DNA of 10,200 nucleotides, taken from contig UZAN01048963.1 of NCBI GenBank assembly GCA_900618425.1, forward strand, positions 1 through 10,200, in the 5' to 3' direction. The notes beneath the pieces are model-generated. The model was not told the DNA's origin. It worked only from the letters and a program-made list of their open reading frames with translations, and made no database searches. The number at the start of each line of letters is the position of its first letter. Position 1 is the first letter of the stretch. A program made the position numbers and the translations under genes. Shown here in pieces: positions 1-6,894 of this stretch. The stretch is from Echinostoma caproni. Taxonomy: Eukaryota; Platyhelminthes; Trematoda; Plagiorchiida; Echinostomatidae.

Positions 1-201
1 GAAAGGAAACTAGTAGAGTTTTGCCTTAGCCCCATTTTGTGAAGCTTTACCACGGTCTGGAAGAGTAAGTTCTCCAAAGTCTTCTTCTAATGCCACTTCG
101 GAGTGAACTTAACTTTAGTACTTTGGACATCATGTTTAAAATGTTGCTGCCAGTGAAAGCGCTGAGCAAAAACTGTTTTGTTTCTAACATAAAAACAAGC
201 A

Positions 202-1200
202 TTACATTTTCTCGAATTATTTTCCACCAGCTTCCATGCGCAGTTTCATGCACTCAAAGCACCTGGCGAAACAGATTGACCATGCCGAAGCGGATACCTC
301 TTCGACCAGTTCAAGGAAGCCCCCCACTTCATCTCTTGGTGACTCGTATCGGATTCCAAGCATCATACGCTTTACAATCGGGATCACAAAAATGTCACAC
401 GGAACCCGGTCTGGACAGTTGGATGGGTAATCAACCTTTTGGATGCGTTCACTAGTCAGAAAATCACCGAAGACATATTGGACCTGTGTGCAGATGCGTT
501 GTCATAGTGGAGCAACGCCTGGCAACAGCTTTCAGCGCGCTCCGTAGACACTGGGTGGCGTACCAGTCTCCGGTGATTGTTCTCTTCAATACAAGCGGTA
601 CAGTAGCCACACGATCGGTTCTGGCCATGAACACATCCACCAAGTGCTTTGCAACACTGCTCTCGCATCGGGATTTCTGCGGCGGAGTCCTACAAACCGG
701 CGTCCGCTGAGTCGATTGTTGCTTGGTCTTTGGGTCGAAACTGGGTCCCATCACCATTGATAATCTCCAAATTGCATTGAAACGTCCATCATCAACCTGA
801 AAAGCACGGTGCACCACCAATTCAGCCGAACTGCTTTCTGTTCCTCACTGAGCTGATGGGGTACCCAGTGTGCAAAAACCTTTCTGAGGCCGAGCTTCTC
901 ATGTAGGACGGCGCGGATTTATCCCAATGAGATCCCGATGGCTTTCGCCAGCTGTGTCAATGCCACCCTCGCATCTTCCTCCATTATCACTCGCACAGCA
1001 GCAATATTATCCGCTGTGGTGGCCTTCAAAGGTACACCACACCTTATGTCATCATTCAGGAACTGCCGGCCACGCTTGAATTCTGTAAGCCACTCAAACA
1101 AAGTGCTTCTCGAAAGTATCTCAACACCAATGGCAGCTCGCAAATGATCAACATTCTGCTGCTACTTTAAATTATAGTATTTAGTCCTAGAAGATCATTG
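202..1200 (-). pseudogene. Decayed mariner-family (Tc1/mariner, DD34D-type) transposase
   Basis: A mariner transposase cuts and pastes its own element at TA sites. Reading the minus strand from high to low coordinates, the family landmarks appear in order. The HTH region (about 1158-919) has SRSTLFEW, EFKRGR and LAKAIGIS. Then come the linker LHEKLGLRK and WVPHQLSEEQKA (about 905-830), a GDGT in the place of GDET (about 750), DPKTKQQST, RVATVPL and a shifted DWY, then HYDNASAH (about 510) and CPDRVPCD (about 418-394). The last two aspartates are 104 nt apart after the first codon, close to the 34 residues expected. The C-terminus reads RMEAGGK-stop-FEKM-stop, where relatives have GGEYFEKM, so the original stop is probably at 202-204 and the earlier TAA (217-219) replaced a Tyr codon. 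Stops also interrupt at about 919 and 750, and at least three frameshifts are needed. The N-terminus is poorly preserved and the start is not determinable. The element is non-functional. Family assignment is secure. Confidence 0.93.
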
Positions 1201-1262
1201 CCCTTCAATGAGATTGACTGCGTTCACATATTATTATACTTTCACACATACAAAAGTTCAGA

Positions 1263-1291
1263 ATGTGTGCCAAATAAATCCCGGTACAGTA
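1263..1291 (-). repeat. Possible 5' terminal inverted repeat of the mariner element
   Basis: Read on the minus strand, this stretch begins TACTGTACCGGGATTTATTT, which has the look and position of a mariner end: a TA target dinucleotide, then a roughly 28-bp end, about 90 bp ahead of the coding remnant. The partner repeat expected beyond the 3' end of the transposase, somewhere in 1-200, was not recognised by eye, so this call rests on position and general appearance only. Confidence 0.35.
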
Positions 1292-1379
1292 ATCTTCGTA
1301 AAAAAAGTTCATGATCTTCTCGAAGGCACGATACTGTACATTACTCAGTTCAAAGTAGTTAAATTTCCTTAGGGAATTC

Positions 1380-1640
1380 ACAACCGGAGGTTTTGGTCAA
1401 CCAAAGCCTGACCCGCAAGGCAGCGGGGTGGGATATGAAAATCGCAATCCATTAGGGACCGGTGTCCAATCCATCAAATAATACACCCTTTGGATGGGAG
1501 CAAACGTCCAAAGTACCCAATTCACTTCGATACCCAATCGAGCCGGTGACCACTACCGCGACCAGGAAGGTGTGTACTTGGTTTCTACGCCTCTTGGTTG
1601 GTTTGGAATCAGCGCTTTCAGCCTACTCACATGGGTAAAC
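1380..1640. repeat. GC-richer unit, probable dispersed repeat of unknown class
   Basis: Base composition changes here from AT-rich flanks to a clearly GC-richer block with CCGCAAGGCAGCGGGGTGGG, ACCGGTGTCC and GAGCCGGTGACC. There is internal near-repetition: TACCCAAT occurs twice about 17 bp apart (near 1517 and 1532), and AATCCAT occurs twice (near 1447 and 1468). No frame is open for long and no protein motif was found on either strand. Such blocks in fluke genomes are often short interspersed repeats or solo LTR pieces, but I cannot assign a family. Confidence 0.3.
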
Positions 1641-1795
1641 TCCTAGTGGTCCAACAACCCGTGTAAAGCCCCAGATATTGGATTTTCGCTCTCTCACTTT
1701 GATGGGAAGTTAGAGTATGGAAACCCTTATGATCTGTGCTCGGTTGTTGATATTTGATCTGTGAGTTGCAACCACCGATCAATATTCGCAATAAA

Positions 1796-1948
1796 TTACA
1801 GTTTACATTTTCCTTGCCCGGCCATCTGCACCTTGTGCATGTATTGCGTGTCCGGAAACGTTTTGCTCAGCCCTCGTATTATCTGAAACTTGTATTCTTC
1901 TACCCTGTGCACCATAACGGCATCACTCCCCTCTTCAGTATACTTCCG
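1796..1948 (-). CDS. Short open stretch of protein-like sequence, unidentified
   Basis: A 50-codon open frame bounded by stops at 1949-1951 and 1796-1798. It contains MVHRVEEYKF, IIRGLSKTFP and MHKVQMAGQGK, a mixed and charged composition more like real coding sequence than the translation of AT-rich noise. There is no good start codon at its head. An acceptor-like AG just upstream on this strand (CTTCACTGCCACAG, about 1961-1974) lies ahead of the in-frame stop. It could be a fragment of a retroelement gag or pol, a degraded exon, or chance. I do not recognise the family. Confidence 0.25.
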   Translation of the reverse strand, partial: RKYTEEGSDAVMVHRVEEYKFQIIRGLSKTFPDTQYMHKVQMAGQGKCKL

Positions 1949-2044
1949 CTACTTGCTGTGGCAGTGAAGCTTTGTAAACCTTTCTAATTCCATATTTAGA
2001 CACAGCATTACCCGTTTTTCTGCAGGTGTCTACCACCGGGGAAA

Positions 2045-2063
2045 GTTTCTATCGTTTAGAAAC
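2045..2063. repeat. Perfect 7-bp hairpin
   Basis: GTTTCTA at 2045-2051 and TAGAAAC at 2057-2063 are exact reverse complements around the 5-nt loop TCGTT. It lies in otherwise featureless sequence between about 1990 and 2170. No terminator or RNA context supports a function. Confidence 0.4.
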
Positions 2064-2176
2064 ATGAGCAAAGAGAACTCTTACATGACGTTGATTACAT
2101 CGCACCTAACGGTTTTTTGAATTCTATTCGCTCTTGGGATTTACTTTGCATGGTATTCAATTGAGCCCCGTTTCCT

Positions 2177-2432
2177 TTATGAATAATCCTGCTTTTTGAG
2201 TTCGTTCATGATTTTTACCCACTTTATTCGTCGAGATTTATCAGGAGCTTGAGTTTGAAAGCAAAAATTTGATGGTTTATCTCTTAATGGTGCTCCTATG
2301 TTAAGCCCGCATATATCATATTCATTTGCGATAAACGCGAGATCAAGAGACGGATTTTGCCCAGGTAAAATATGGCAGGTTATTACACATGATACCACAA
2401 TGCGCATATTTAGGCGAACCAAATAGGAAGTT
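2177..2432 (-). CDS. Candidate exon; C-terminal part resembles the end of a PH domain
   Basis: The minus-strand frame is open for about 85 codons and ends at a TAA at 2177-2179. The C-terminal half reads like folded protein: NEYDICGLNIGAPL, then DKPSNFCFQTQAPDKSRR and IKWVKIMNELKKQD. An F-x-F-Q strand followed by a K/R-rich loop and a helix with a central Trp (KWVKIMNEL) is the pattern of the last strand and C-terminal helix of pleckstrin-homology domains, as found after the DH domain of RhoGEFs. On this strand TTTGCAG at 2433-2439 is a plausible splice acceptor, putting the exon start at 2432 with only the third base of a codon. It could be a terminal exon or a retrocopy. No poly(A) signal was seen just downstream. 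The PH similarity is pattern recognition only. Confidence 0.35.
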
Positions 2433-2652
2433 CTGCAAACTTTTCAGTTCCATTTATTTCTAGATAGTTTATATTGGACACATTACACTCTTCTAATACA
2501 GACAGTGCAGGGCCATCTCGCTTCAATCAGGTCCGAGTGTTTAAAAGTTATCTATCCTATTCCATAGCTTAGTCCGGAATGCGACAGATACAAGCCATTG
2601 CGCGTTTTTTGTGTCCTTTACTTGTATTGTATTGTATTGAAGCTTTAGCGAG

Positions 2653-2904
2653 TTATATATACAAGCTTTCAGCCAAAAATAGACCACCGTTACAAGAAGT
2701 GGAATATGAAACGAGGTGGGATAGGTTTGTTTTATATTCAGCCAGTTCTGACTGGTTAGATATGGAAACAGAAATGGCGATATCATCAGCATACTTGAAA
2801 TGTCGAACAGGGGGAGTAACAGGTAAGTCACTACTATAAGTCGAAAAAAGATAAGGTGATAGGACAGCACGGCGAGTACACGCGACGGCCTGGATGTTAT
2901 CAAA
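2653..2904 (-). pseudogene. LINE reverse-transcriptase core, motifs B to C (YADD)
   Basis: This frame has no early start codon but is open for 83 codons. It reads RRAVLSPYLFSTYSSDLP, matching the PQG(A/S)VLSPYLF-x-L/I-Y motif of LINE reverse transcriptases with PQG changed to RR. Next comes HFKYADDIAISVSI, with the catalytic YADD at 2782-2793, and then SNQSELAEYKTNLSHL and a degenerate form of the W-C-x-x-NGL-x-LN segment. The frame stops at 2653-2655 where the thumb should continue. The RT copies LINE RNA into DNA at a nicked target. The fingers domain is missing upstream, so this piece cannot be active. The open plus-strand frame across the same bases (2579-2839) is an antisense shadow. Confidence 0.88.
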
Positions 2905-2930
2905 TCATAACGCGTACGGTACCTTCACTA

Positions 2931-3132
2931 CAACATTAGGAAAATTCCCCCACCCTGCCATCTGTTTGATTCATTTACCTGATAGGCCAAACGGTCGCTT
3001 AACAGCATATGATTCATAGGCTCCTCTGAGTTCAGCCGGATTTCAGATGTGATAATGTCGGTTCATTGGCCTCAGTCCGCCAATTCTCAACCCACACTTC
3101 CTTCTTAGGTTGCGCGCATTATTACACCATAC
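2931..3132 (-). pseudogene. N-terminal piece of LINE ORF2 endonuclease (APE-type)
   Basis: The first frame carries LEVWCNNARNLRRKCGLRI, matching the conserved start of CR1-type endonucleases (W/Y-x-NARSL-x-x-K-x-x-ELR). A one-base shift near 3060 leads to DIITSEIRLNSEEP, where relatives have DII-x-I-TETWL, so the catalytic TETW is degraded to SEIR. The same frame goes on to NRWQGGGIF, matching the R-x-GGGV segment, and stops at 2928-2930. The enzyme would nick target DNA to prime reverse transcription. Only roughly the first 70 residues survive; the remainder is deleted before the RT fragment. Confidence 0.8.
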
Positions 3133-3335
3133 CTCTAGGGTTTTCGCTTGCAGTTTCTCAGATTGGTGGTTTTGAAATTTAAGATTCCCTCCGGTGAATG
3201 GCTCGAGGGGTCAAGAGGTATTTCAACACACTTATTCCATGATCTAGATGGTCATCATCCTGCAACTGTGTGCTTACTTAGAAACCGTTTCTTGCCGTTT
3301 TTTCTTTTGTGAAAATCTTTTGTCTTAAGTCAAGG

Positions 3336-3660
3336 TCACTTGTTTCTTCGTTTATGCATTTTGAGCGATAACGACTTCGAGGGTGTAATTCTTTTTATAT
3401 CTAACGCGATGGTCCCACTCGGGAAAAATTCAACTCTATTTTTATGGTCGTCCATGGCCCTGCTGCTCATCCTTTGACATGGTGGTTCCGGTACTCCTTT
3501 TATCACTAGATTTCTCTTTCTTTCCAATGCTTCCTTGGTGTTCCTTTCAAGTTTCTCCTGTGTGAAGGATGTGGAAACAGCCCTATCTCGGAGGCTCCCT
3601 GCGCATGCTCCTCTGAACCAACTTGAAACTCCCTCATGATATTGTGCGGGTTCAGCTCTG
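3336..3660 (-). pseudogene. LINE ORF1-like fragment with coiled-coil lead-in
   Basis: The frame is open through FTQEKLERNTKEALERKRNL (about 3570-3511) and VIKGVPEP, followed by RAMDDHKNRVEFF and ALDIKRITPSKS, and stops at 3336-3338. The charged helical lead-in followed by R-K-R-N-L-V-I-x-G-V-P-E is typical of ORF1 proteins of CR1/L2-type elements, which are RNA-binding chaperones. The segment between 3180 and 3336 continues in other frames without clear motifs. There is no credible start codon, and the 5' limit near 3660 is approximate. It lies directly upstream of the endonuclease piece on the same strand, as expected for ORF1. Confidence 0.65.
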
Positions 3661-3699
3661 TTATCTGGCCAGTGTGAGCTGAGATTGGAATGGATCTAA

Positions 3700-3984
3700 A
3701 CCATAATTGTTTTCCGTCTTCACGACAGGTGACTTGACATCAGAATGGCTTTCTTAATCAAAGTGTATCAGTCCAGTATGATATCCATCAATTGCAAAAT
3801 AATTTATGTACTGAATTGTAGCCATTGAGCTTATTTTGAGCAGCGTAACAATGCCATTAACTGACAGTATTCAAGTCAAGTCAACTTAAGCTTTGTGCAC
3901 CAGAAACATTAAGTGCTACTTTCAGATGACATCCAAAAACTGATCAACTTGCGAATACGTGAGACAAGTTGTTCAGCACATAAA
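3700..3984. other. Non-coding AT-rich stretch, nothing recognised
   Basis: Neither strand holds an open frame with protein-like content, and no repeat or RNA motif stood out. Confidence 0.5.
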
Positions 3985-4116
3985 TCAGGCAATTTTTCCT
4001 TTGGATTTGAGGAACTTGAGCATCTGAGAGGTTTTCTTTGGCAGATTTAAATGCGAGTGGTATTGAGTTTCGTACAGGAGCTTTTGTGAGAACCACCGAG
4101 CTGCTTTAGTGCATAC

Positions 4117-4218
4117 CTTATCACCATAGTTCTTCTTTACCATAAGAGTTGCAATATACACTGGATTTAGGCGCTGTACCTTCATTTTAAAATTGATAGT
4201 TGTTTTACAGAACTTCTT
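4117..4218 (-). CDS. Candidate internal exon (34 codons), unidentified
   Basis: On the minus strand GCGTGACTGACAG (ending at 4219) is followed by an open frame containing KKFCKTTINFKMKVQRLNPV and YIATLMVKKNYGDK, then AAG|GTATGC at 4117/4116, a strong donor. Both edges are phase 0, so the exon would be 102 nt. The frame also stays open past the donor to 3985, through KAARWFSQK and LNLPKKTSQM. The order hydrophobic-K-M-K-V-x-x-L-N-P-V-Y-I-A-T is loosely reminiscent of the start of an MBT (malignant brain tumour) repeat, but the usual VGMK is not intact, so I do not name a product. An unspliced reading ending at 3985 is the alternative. Confidence 0.35.
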
Positions 4219-4224
4219 CTGTCA

Positions 4225-4600
4225 GTCACGCAGGCCTTTTCTTTTGTCACGATGAGGTCATTTTAGAGGAGACAAAGAGATCCTGTCGGTCGGCACTAAA
4301 TATATAGTTTACCGTCTCTCTGGGAGTGCAATTTATCTTTAGAGGTTTCATCTCAAATGTTACTCTGATTTTACTCCTTTTCCGCGACAGCAGATGTCAT
4401 ATCGTAGACTTCGAATTATTGAACTTCCTCATCAAATATCTGAAAAATTAGAACTCTGAATGAATAGACAAATGAACATATAATTGCATCACCCAATATT
4501 TTCACTTAAGAAACTGTATTTGAACAATAAAAGTGTTGTAACACATTAGCAAACTAGTCAATTACGCATACCACATAGTCCGATCGCTCGGATGCTAGAT
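4225..4600. other. Non-coding AT-rich stretch, nothing recognised
   Basis: No long open frame and no clear repeats. A short plus-strand piece near 4390-4455 (SYRRLRIIELPHQ) was considered as the end of a Penelope-type protein because of the motif that follows at 4616, but there is not enough to support it. Confidence 0.45.
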
Positions 4601-4615
4601 AAGAATGAAAACAAA

Positions 4616-4648
4616 CCGAGAAAGGTTACTCACGGTAACCGAAACGTC
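4616..4648 (+). ncRNA. Decayed hammerhead-ribozyme-like motif (Penelope/retrozyme type)
   Basis: GGTTAC (4624-4629) and GTAACC (4635-4640) form a perfect 6-bp stem around TCACG, followed immediately by GAAACGTC (4641-4648). A stem II capped this way and followed by GAAAC-GUC is the arrangement of the minimal type I hammerheads known from Penelope-like elements and retrozymes, where stem III is almost absent. The other core strand, normally CUGAUGA, is here CCGAGAA (4616-4622), with three changes that should abolish cleavage. No matching stem I was found between the flanks. It is therefore at best a fossil of such an element, and the rest of the element was not identified. Confidence 0.4.
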
Positions 4649-4899
4649 GGCGAATATAATTCTCTACCGACATCGCTGTGTTATTAACACAATAACATTA
4701 ACATTCACAAGAAAACAAACCGTTCCTCATATTCATCTCTTGCTTATCATTCAAAGAGAAGGTTTTGTGAACCGCCATCCGGTAGTTTCACTCTGTTTTG
4801 GGAGGTAAAACATTCACACTTCATAATATTCATCATCACTCATCCCAGTGAGCAATTAATGTTGGTGAGGAATGTCTTTGAGGCATATTAAATGCATAC

Positions 4900-5031
4900 C
4901 TTGATCGTAATAACCCGTGATAGTCTTACCTGGTTCACCAAATCTATTCGCACGGATAAAATGAGCTAGTTTTGGTAGTTCAAAAATAGAACAATAAACT
5001 TTGTATTTGCGTACTTCAATGTTGAGAGTTC
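4900..5031 (-). CDS. Candidate internal exon, unidentified host or element protein
   Basis: The minus-strand frame is open from 5041 down to the stop TAA near 4856. It contains TLNIEVRKYKVYCSIF, ELPKLAHFIRANRFGEP and GKTITGYYDQG, a balanced composition unlike the AT-rich surroundings. Two good splice donors lie in it: CCAG|GTAAGA at 4930/4929 and CAAG|GTATGC at 4900/4899, both in phase 1. The acceptor is less sure: TTGTTTTTCCGTTGATTCATCAAAG ends at 5032, preceded by an in-frame TGA at 5042-5044. An alternative acceptor, TTTGCTCCGCAG ending at 5057, would include that stop. I do not recognise the family. The lack of any ATG, GTG or TTG at its head fits an internal exon rather than an intact gene. 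Confidence 0.45.
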
Positions 5032-5044
5032 CTTTGATGAATCA

Positions 5045-5340
5045 ACGGAAAAACAACTGCGGAGCAAACTACAGTCTCATAGTATACACTTTAGGAAAAT
5101 GAGTGGTTAAAATGCTTTCATTGACCATTACCAATGGAAGGATTAGCAAAATGTGGTCGACCCATTCTCATGCCCTAATTCTGAAATTGTGAGGTAAAAA
5201 GCACTGTTCCAACATCGATTTAATTTCGATTTCTCCAACTCTTCAGCGTGTATCACATCATTTCATCTGAATTTCGTGGGTCAACTGAATGATTAGAAAA
5301 CTTTGAGCGCTCTGTTTTTGTTACTTTCACTCTCCGAGTG
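5045..5340. other. Non-coding AT-rich stretch, nothing recognised
   Basis: No coding frame or repeat of note. A 5-bp hairpin, CACTC-TCC-GAGTG, sits at its right edge near 5329-5341. Confidence 0.45.
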
Positions 5341-5345
5341 AGGTG

Positions 5346-5388
5346 TTTGCGTGCGACTGATCCCGTCCGGTCCTCATCAGTCCGCAAA
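5346..5388. repeat. 13-bp imperfect inverted repeat (hairpin)
   Basis: TTTGCG (5346-5351) pairs with CGCAAA (5383-5388), and GACTGAT (5355-5361) pairs with ATCAGTC (5376-5382). Only a 3-nt bulge (TGC, 5352-5354) separates the two stems on one side. The loop is 14 nt, GC-rich and starts with CCCGTCCGG. This is the strongest local foldback in the AT-rich central part, and it is more GC-rich than its flanks. On the minus strand it contains CTGATGAG, but not the GAAA strand of a hammerhead. It may be the end of a short inverted-repeat element or part of a structured RNA. Confidence 0.6.
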
Positions 5389-5389
5389 T

Positions 5390-5725
5390 TAATTTTTTCC
5401 TACCATATCCAGATGACCCATACATTTTTCAATTTTTTTTACAAAACACTTAAGCTCTCCTAAATTTTCGTGCTGTTTTATAATGTCGTCATACTTTACT
5501 CCAGAATCCGATCACACAATAGGTTTCTGACACTTGAAGCGCGAAAAAGGTGTTTCCAAAAGAATATCATTGACGAAAATGAACGATTAAGTCTGAAGAT
5601 ATTAGTGCTAAAATCTTAAATTCAAGTTTGGTTATGATTTAATGAACATGATAAGGGAACGACATTTTTCAAACAATCACGACGCTTCAACCAAAGAAAT
5701 ATCACCCAAATTTACTAGAAAATGA
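5390..5725. other. Non-coding AT-rich stretch, nothing recognised
   Basis: T-rich runs and short frames only; no motif on either strand. Confidence 0.5.
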
Positions 5726-5766
5726 AAACTGAAACAATCATTTTCTATTCATATTTCTTTCCTCAG

Positions 5767-5926
5767 AACGTTTCCTCGATCACTCTTCAAACTAGTCATA
5801 ATTACATCTTCGCGAGTGGGCATTTTGGATGTTGCCACATTACGGTGGGATGCGAGCTGGAAGTGGTCAGACTTGGGACTTAAAGGGTGGACTTATGTCA
5901 CTTCAGCTGCAATATCAAGTACCCCG
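5767..5926 (+). CDS. Candidate internal exon with strong splice sites
   Basis: A pyrimidine-rich acceptor, ATTTCTTTCCTCAG, ends at 5766, and a near-perfect donor, CCCCG|GTAAGTATC, follows 5926. Between them one frame is open for 53 codons after a single base and contains SLFKLVIITSSRVGILDVAT, LRWDASWKWSDLGLKGW and TYVTSAAIS. The interval is visibly GC-richer than the AT-rich sequence on both sides. The frame is open from 5726 to a stop near 5990, so the splice sites rather than the stops define the exon. The hydrophobic start could be a membrane segment. I do not recognise the protein. Its orientation is opposite to the other exon candidates in the window. Confidence 0.42.
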
Positions 5927-5989
5927 GTAAGTATCAAAAGCTACCTTTTTGTCTTCTCCTTGATTAGCGGATTCAAAGGTCGTATATCT

Positions 5990-6160
5990 TAAGCATAATC
6001 ATGTTTTTATTGCAAATCATTGATTACTGAATTATTCGAAATCAATTTCTGCATACCTCCAGACTGTTTTTTTCACATAAATGTCAAATAAAGAAATAAG
6101 TCACGTTATTTCCGATTATGATACTATTGGATATTGGTGCCTAGCTATATGATACTCTGA
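5990..6160. other. AT-rich spacer, nothing recognised
   Basis: No open frame or repeat. A donor-like GGAG|GTATGC on the minus strand near 6053 has only a very short frame before it. Confidence 0.4.
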
Positions 6161-6164
6161 TGGT

Positions 6165-6455
6165 ATACAGTCGGCCGTCGGGCTTTCTGGCCAAGCCAGG
6201 AGAACCGGTTGTACCGCCATGACTGGTAGAGGAAGAGATTTGAGCTACGGCTCTGCTTCCGCCCTGTATTCTGTTTCCTTATTGGATAATGTCTAATGAG
6301 TTCCGCAAACTGAAGCAAAATGGTGTATCTTTATGTTTATGGTTATTTTATATTTTCACACCTGTCTGAGGTGCAAGGGTTGAGTGACCAGCCGCGACTC
6401 GAGGTAGCTTCCCGCCCCCGACCTTGCTAAGGCTTTCGGAGGCGTGCGTCTTTAT
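6165..6455. repeat. Second GC-richer unit, probable dispersed repeat
   Basis: Two GC-richer blocks (about 6168-6270 and 6365-6455) flank an AT-rich core. The first has the small hairpin GGCTT-TCTGGCC-AAGCC (about 6180-6196); the second has CCGCGACTCGAGG and CCCGCCCCCGACC. No frame is open for long. It shows no obvious similarity to the block at 1380-1640. It may be an LTR or SINE fragment, possibly at the 3' side of the Gypsy remnant, but nothing ties it there. Confidence 0.25.
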
Positions 6456-6469
6456 ACAGAAATGAGAAA

Positions 6470-6815
6470 GATTAACCAGGACTTTTCATGGTTATTAGCT
6501 GGAATAATTTGTGTTCACCACTCTGGGCCGAACTCGGTTTATCCGGTATATATAAAGAACCTTTTTGATGAATTATAATTCATGTTTAATTCCCAGTAAT
6601 TTTAAATACGTAATCGTGACATTGGTTTATGAAGAATCCCTGCAAGAATCAGCCAGCATGCATTTATACCATTTCTCGATGTAACCCAAATAAACAGCCG
6701 CAACGTTCCATACCTCTGTTTATTCGAACCCGGAGTTTTGTATGCGTAGTGATGTACAATATTCCTAACGGATGACCTAAGAATCCTAAATACCAATTCA
6801 AAAAATGTCGTCAGA
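6470..6815. other. Region 3' of the Gypsy RNase H; no integrase recognised
   Basis: In a Ty3/Gypsy element the integrase should lie here on the minus strand. A 64-codon minus-strand frame (6602-6796) is open, with fragments such as TPGSNKQRYGTLRLFIW and GINACWLILAGILHKPM, but I saw no HHCC zinc site or D,D-35-E pattern in any minus frame. Either the element is truncated at about 6820 or the integrase is too decayed to read. Confidence 0.4.
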
Positions 6816-6894
6816 AGTCACCACTGAAAGTTCGTCCCTGCGCGTATAAAACTCACAAAATTGACTTTTGACACGTAAGCCCCAAACACGAGAC

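Larger units (their letters stand above)
2580..3660 (-). mobile_element. CR1-like non-LTR retrotransposon (LINE) remnant, internally deleted
   Basis: Three pieces lie in the order expected of a CR1-clade LINE on the minus strand: an ORF1 piece (about 3336-3660), the start of the ORF2 endonuclease (about 2931-3132) and the reverse-transcriptase core (2653-2904). The spacing is far too short for a full element, because the end of ORF1, most of the endonuclease and the RT fingers are absent. A short run of three CAATA-type units (about 2620-2638 on this strand) follows the RT fragment. Its 3' limit is uncertain. Ends and target-site duplications were not found. Confidence 0.8.

Noticed and set aside
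90..455. Plus-strand 121-codon open frame
   Set aside because: For most of its length it is antisense to the mariner C-terminal region with HYDNASAH and PCD motifs; the rest has no protein-like features.
1754..1987. Plus-strand 77-codon open frame
   Set aside because: It begins at a TTG and has no family features; the opposite strand has the more protein-like frame.
2579..2839. Plus-strand 86-codon open frame ending near a consensus donor (CAG|GTAAGT at about 2822)
   Set aside because: It is exactly antisense to the LINE RT core, whose motifs VLSPYLF and YADD are clear; the donor match is probably chance.
4605..4808. Plus-strand ATG-initiated 67-codon frame
   Set aside because: Composition is unremarkable, no motif is seen, and it overlaps the hammerhead-like motif; probably chance.
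5346..5388. Active hammerhead ribozyme on the minus strand because of CTGATGAG
   Set aside because: No CGAAAC or GAAA core strand follows at the right distance; the strong pairing is a simple hairpin that would use the CTGAT bases themselves.
6602..6796. Gypsy integrase in the minus-strand frame
   Set aside because: No HHCC zinc site and no D,D-35-E spacing could be found.
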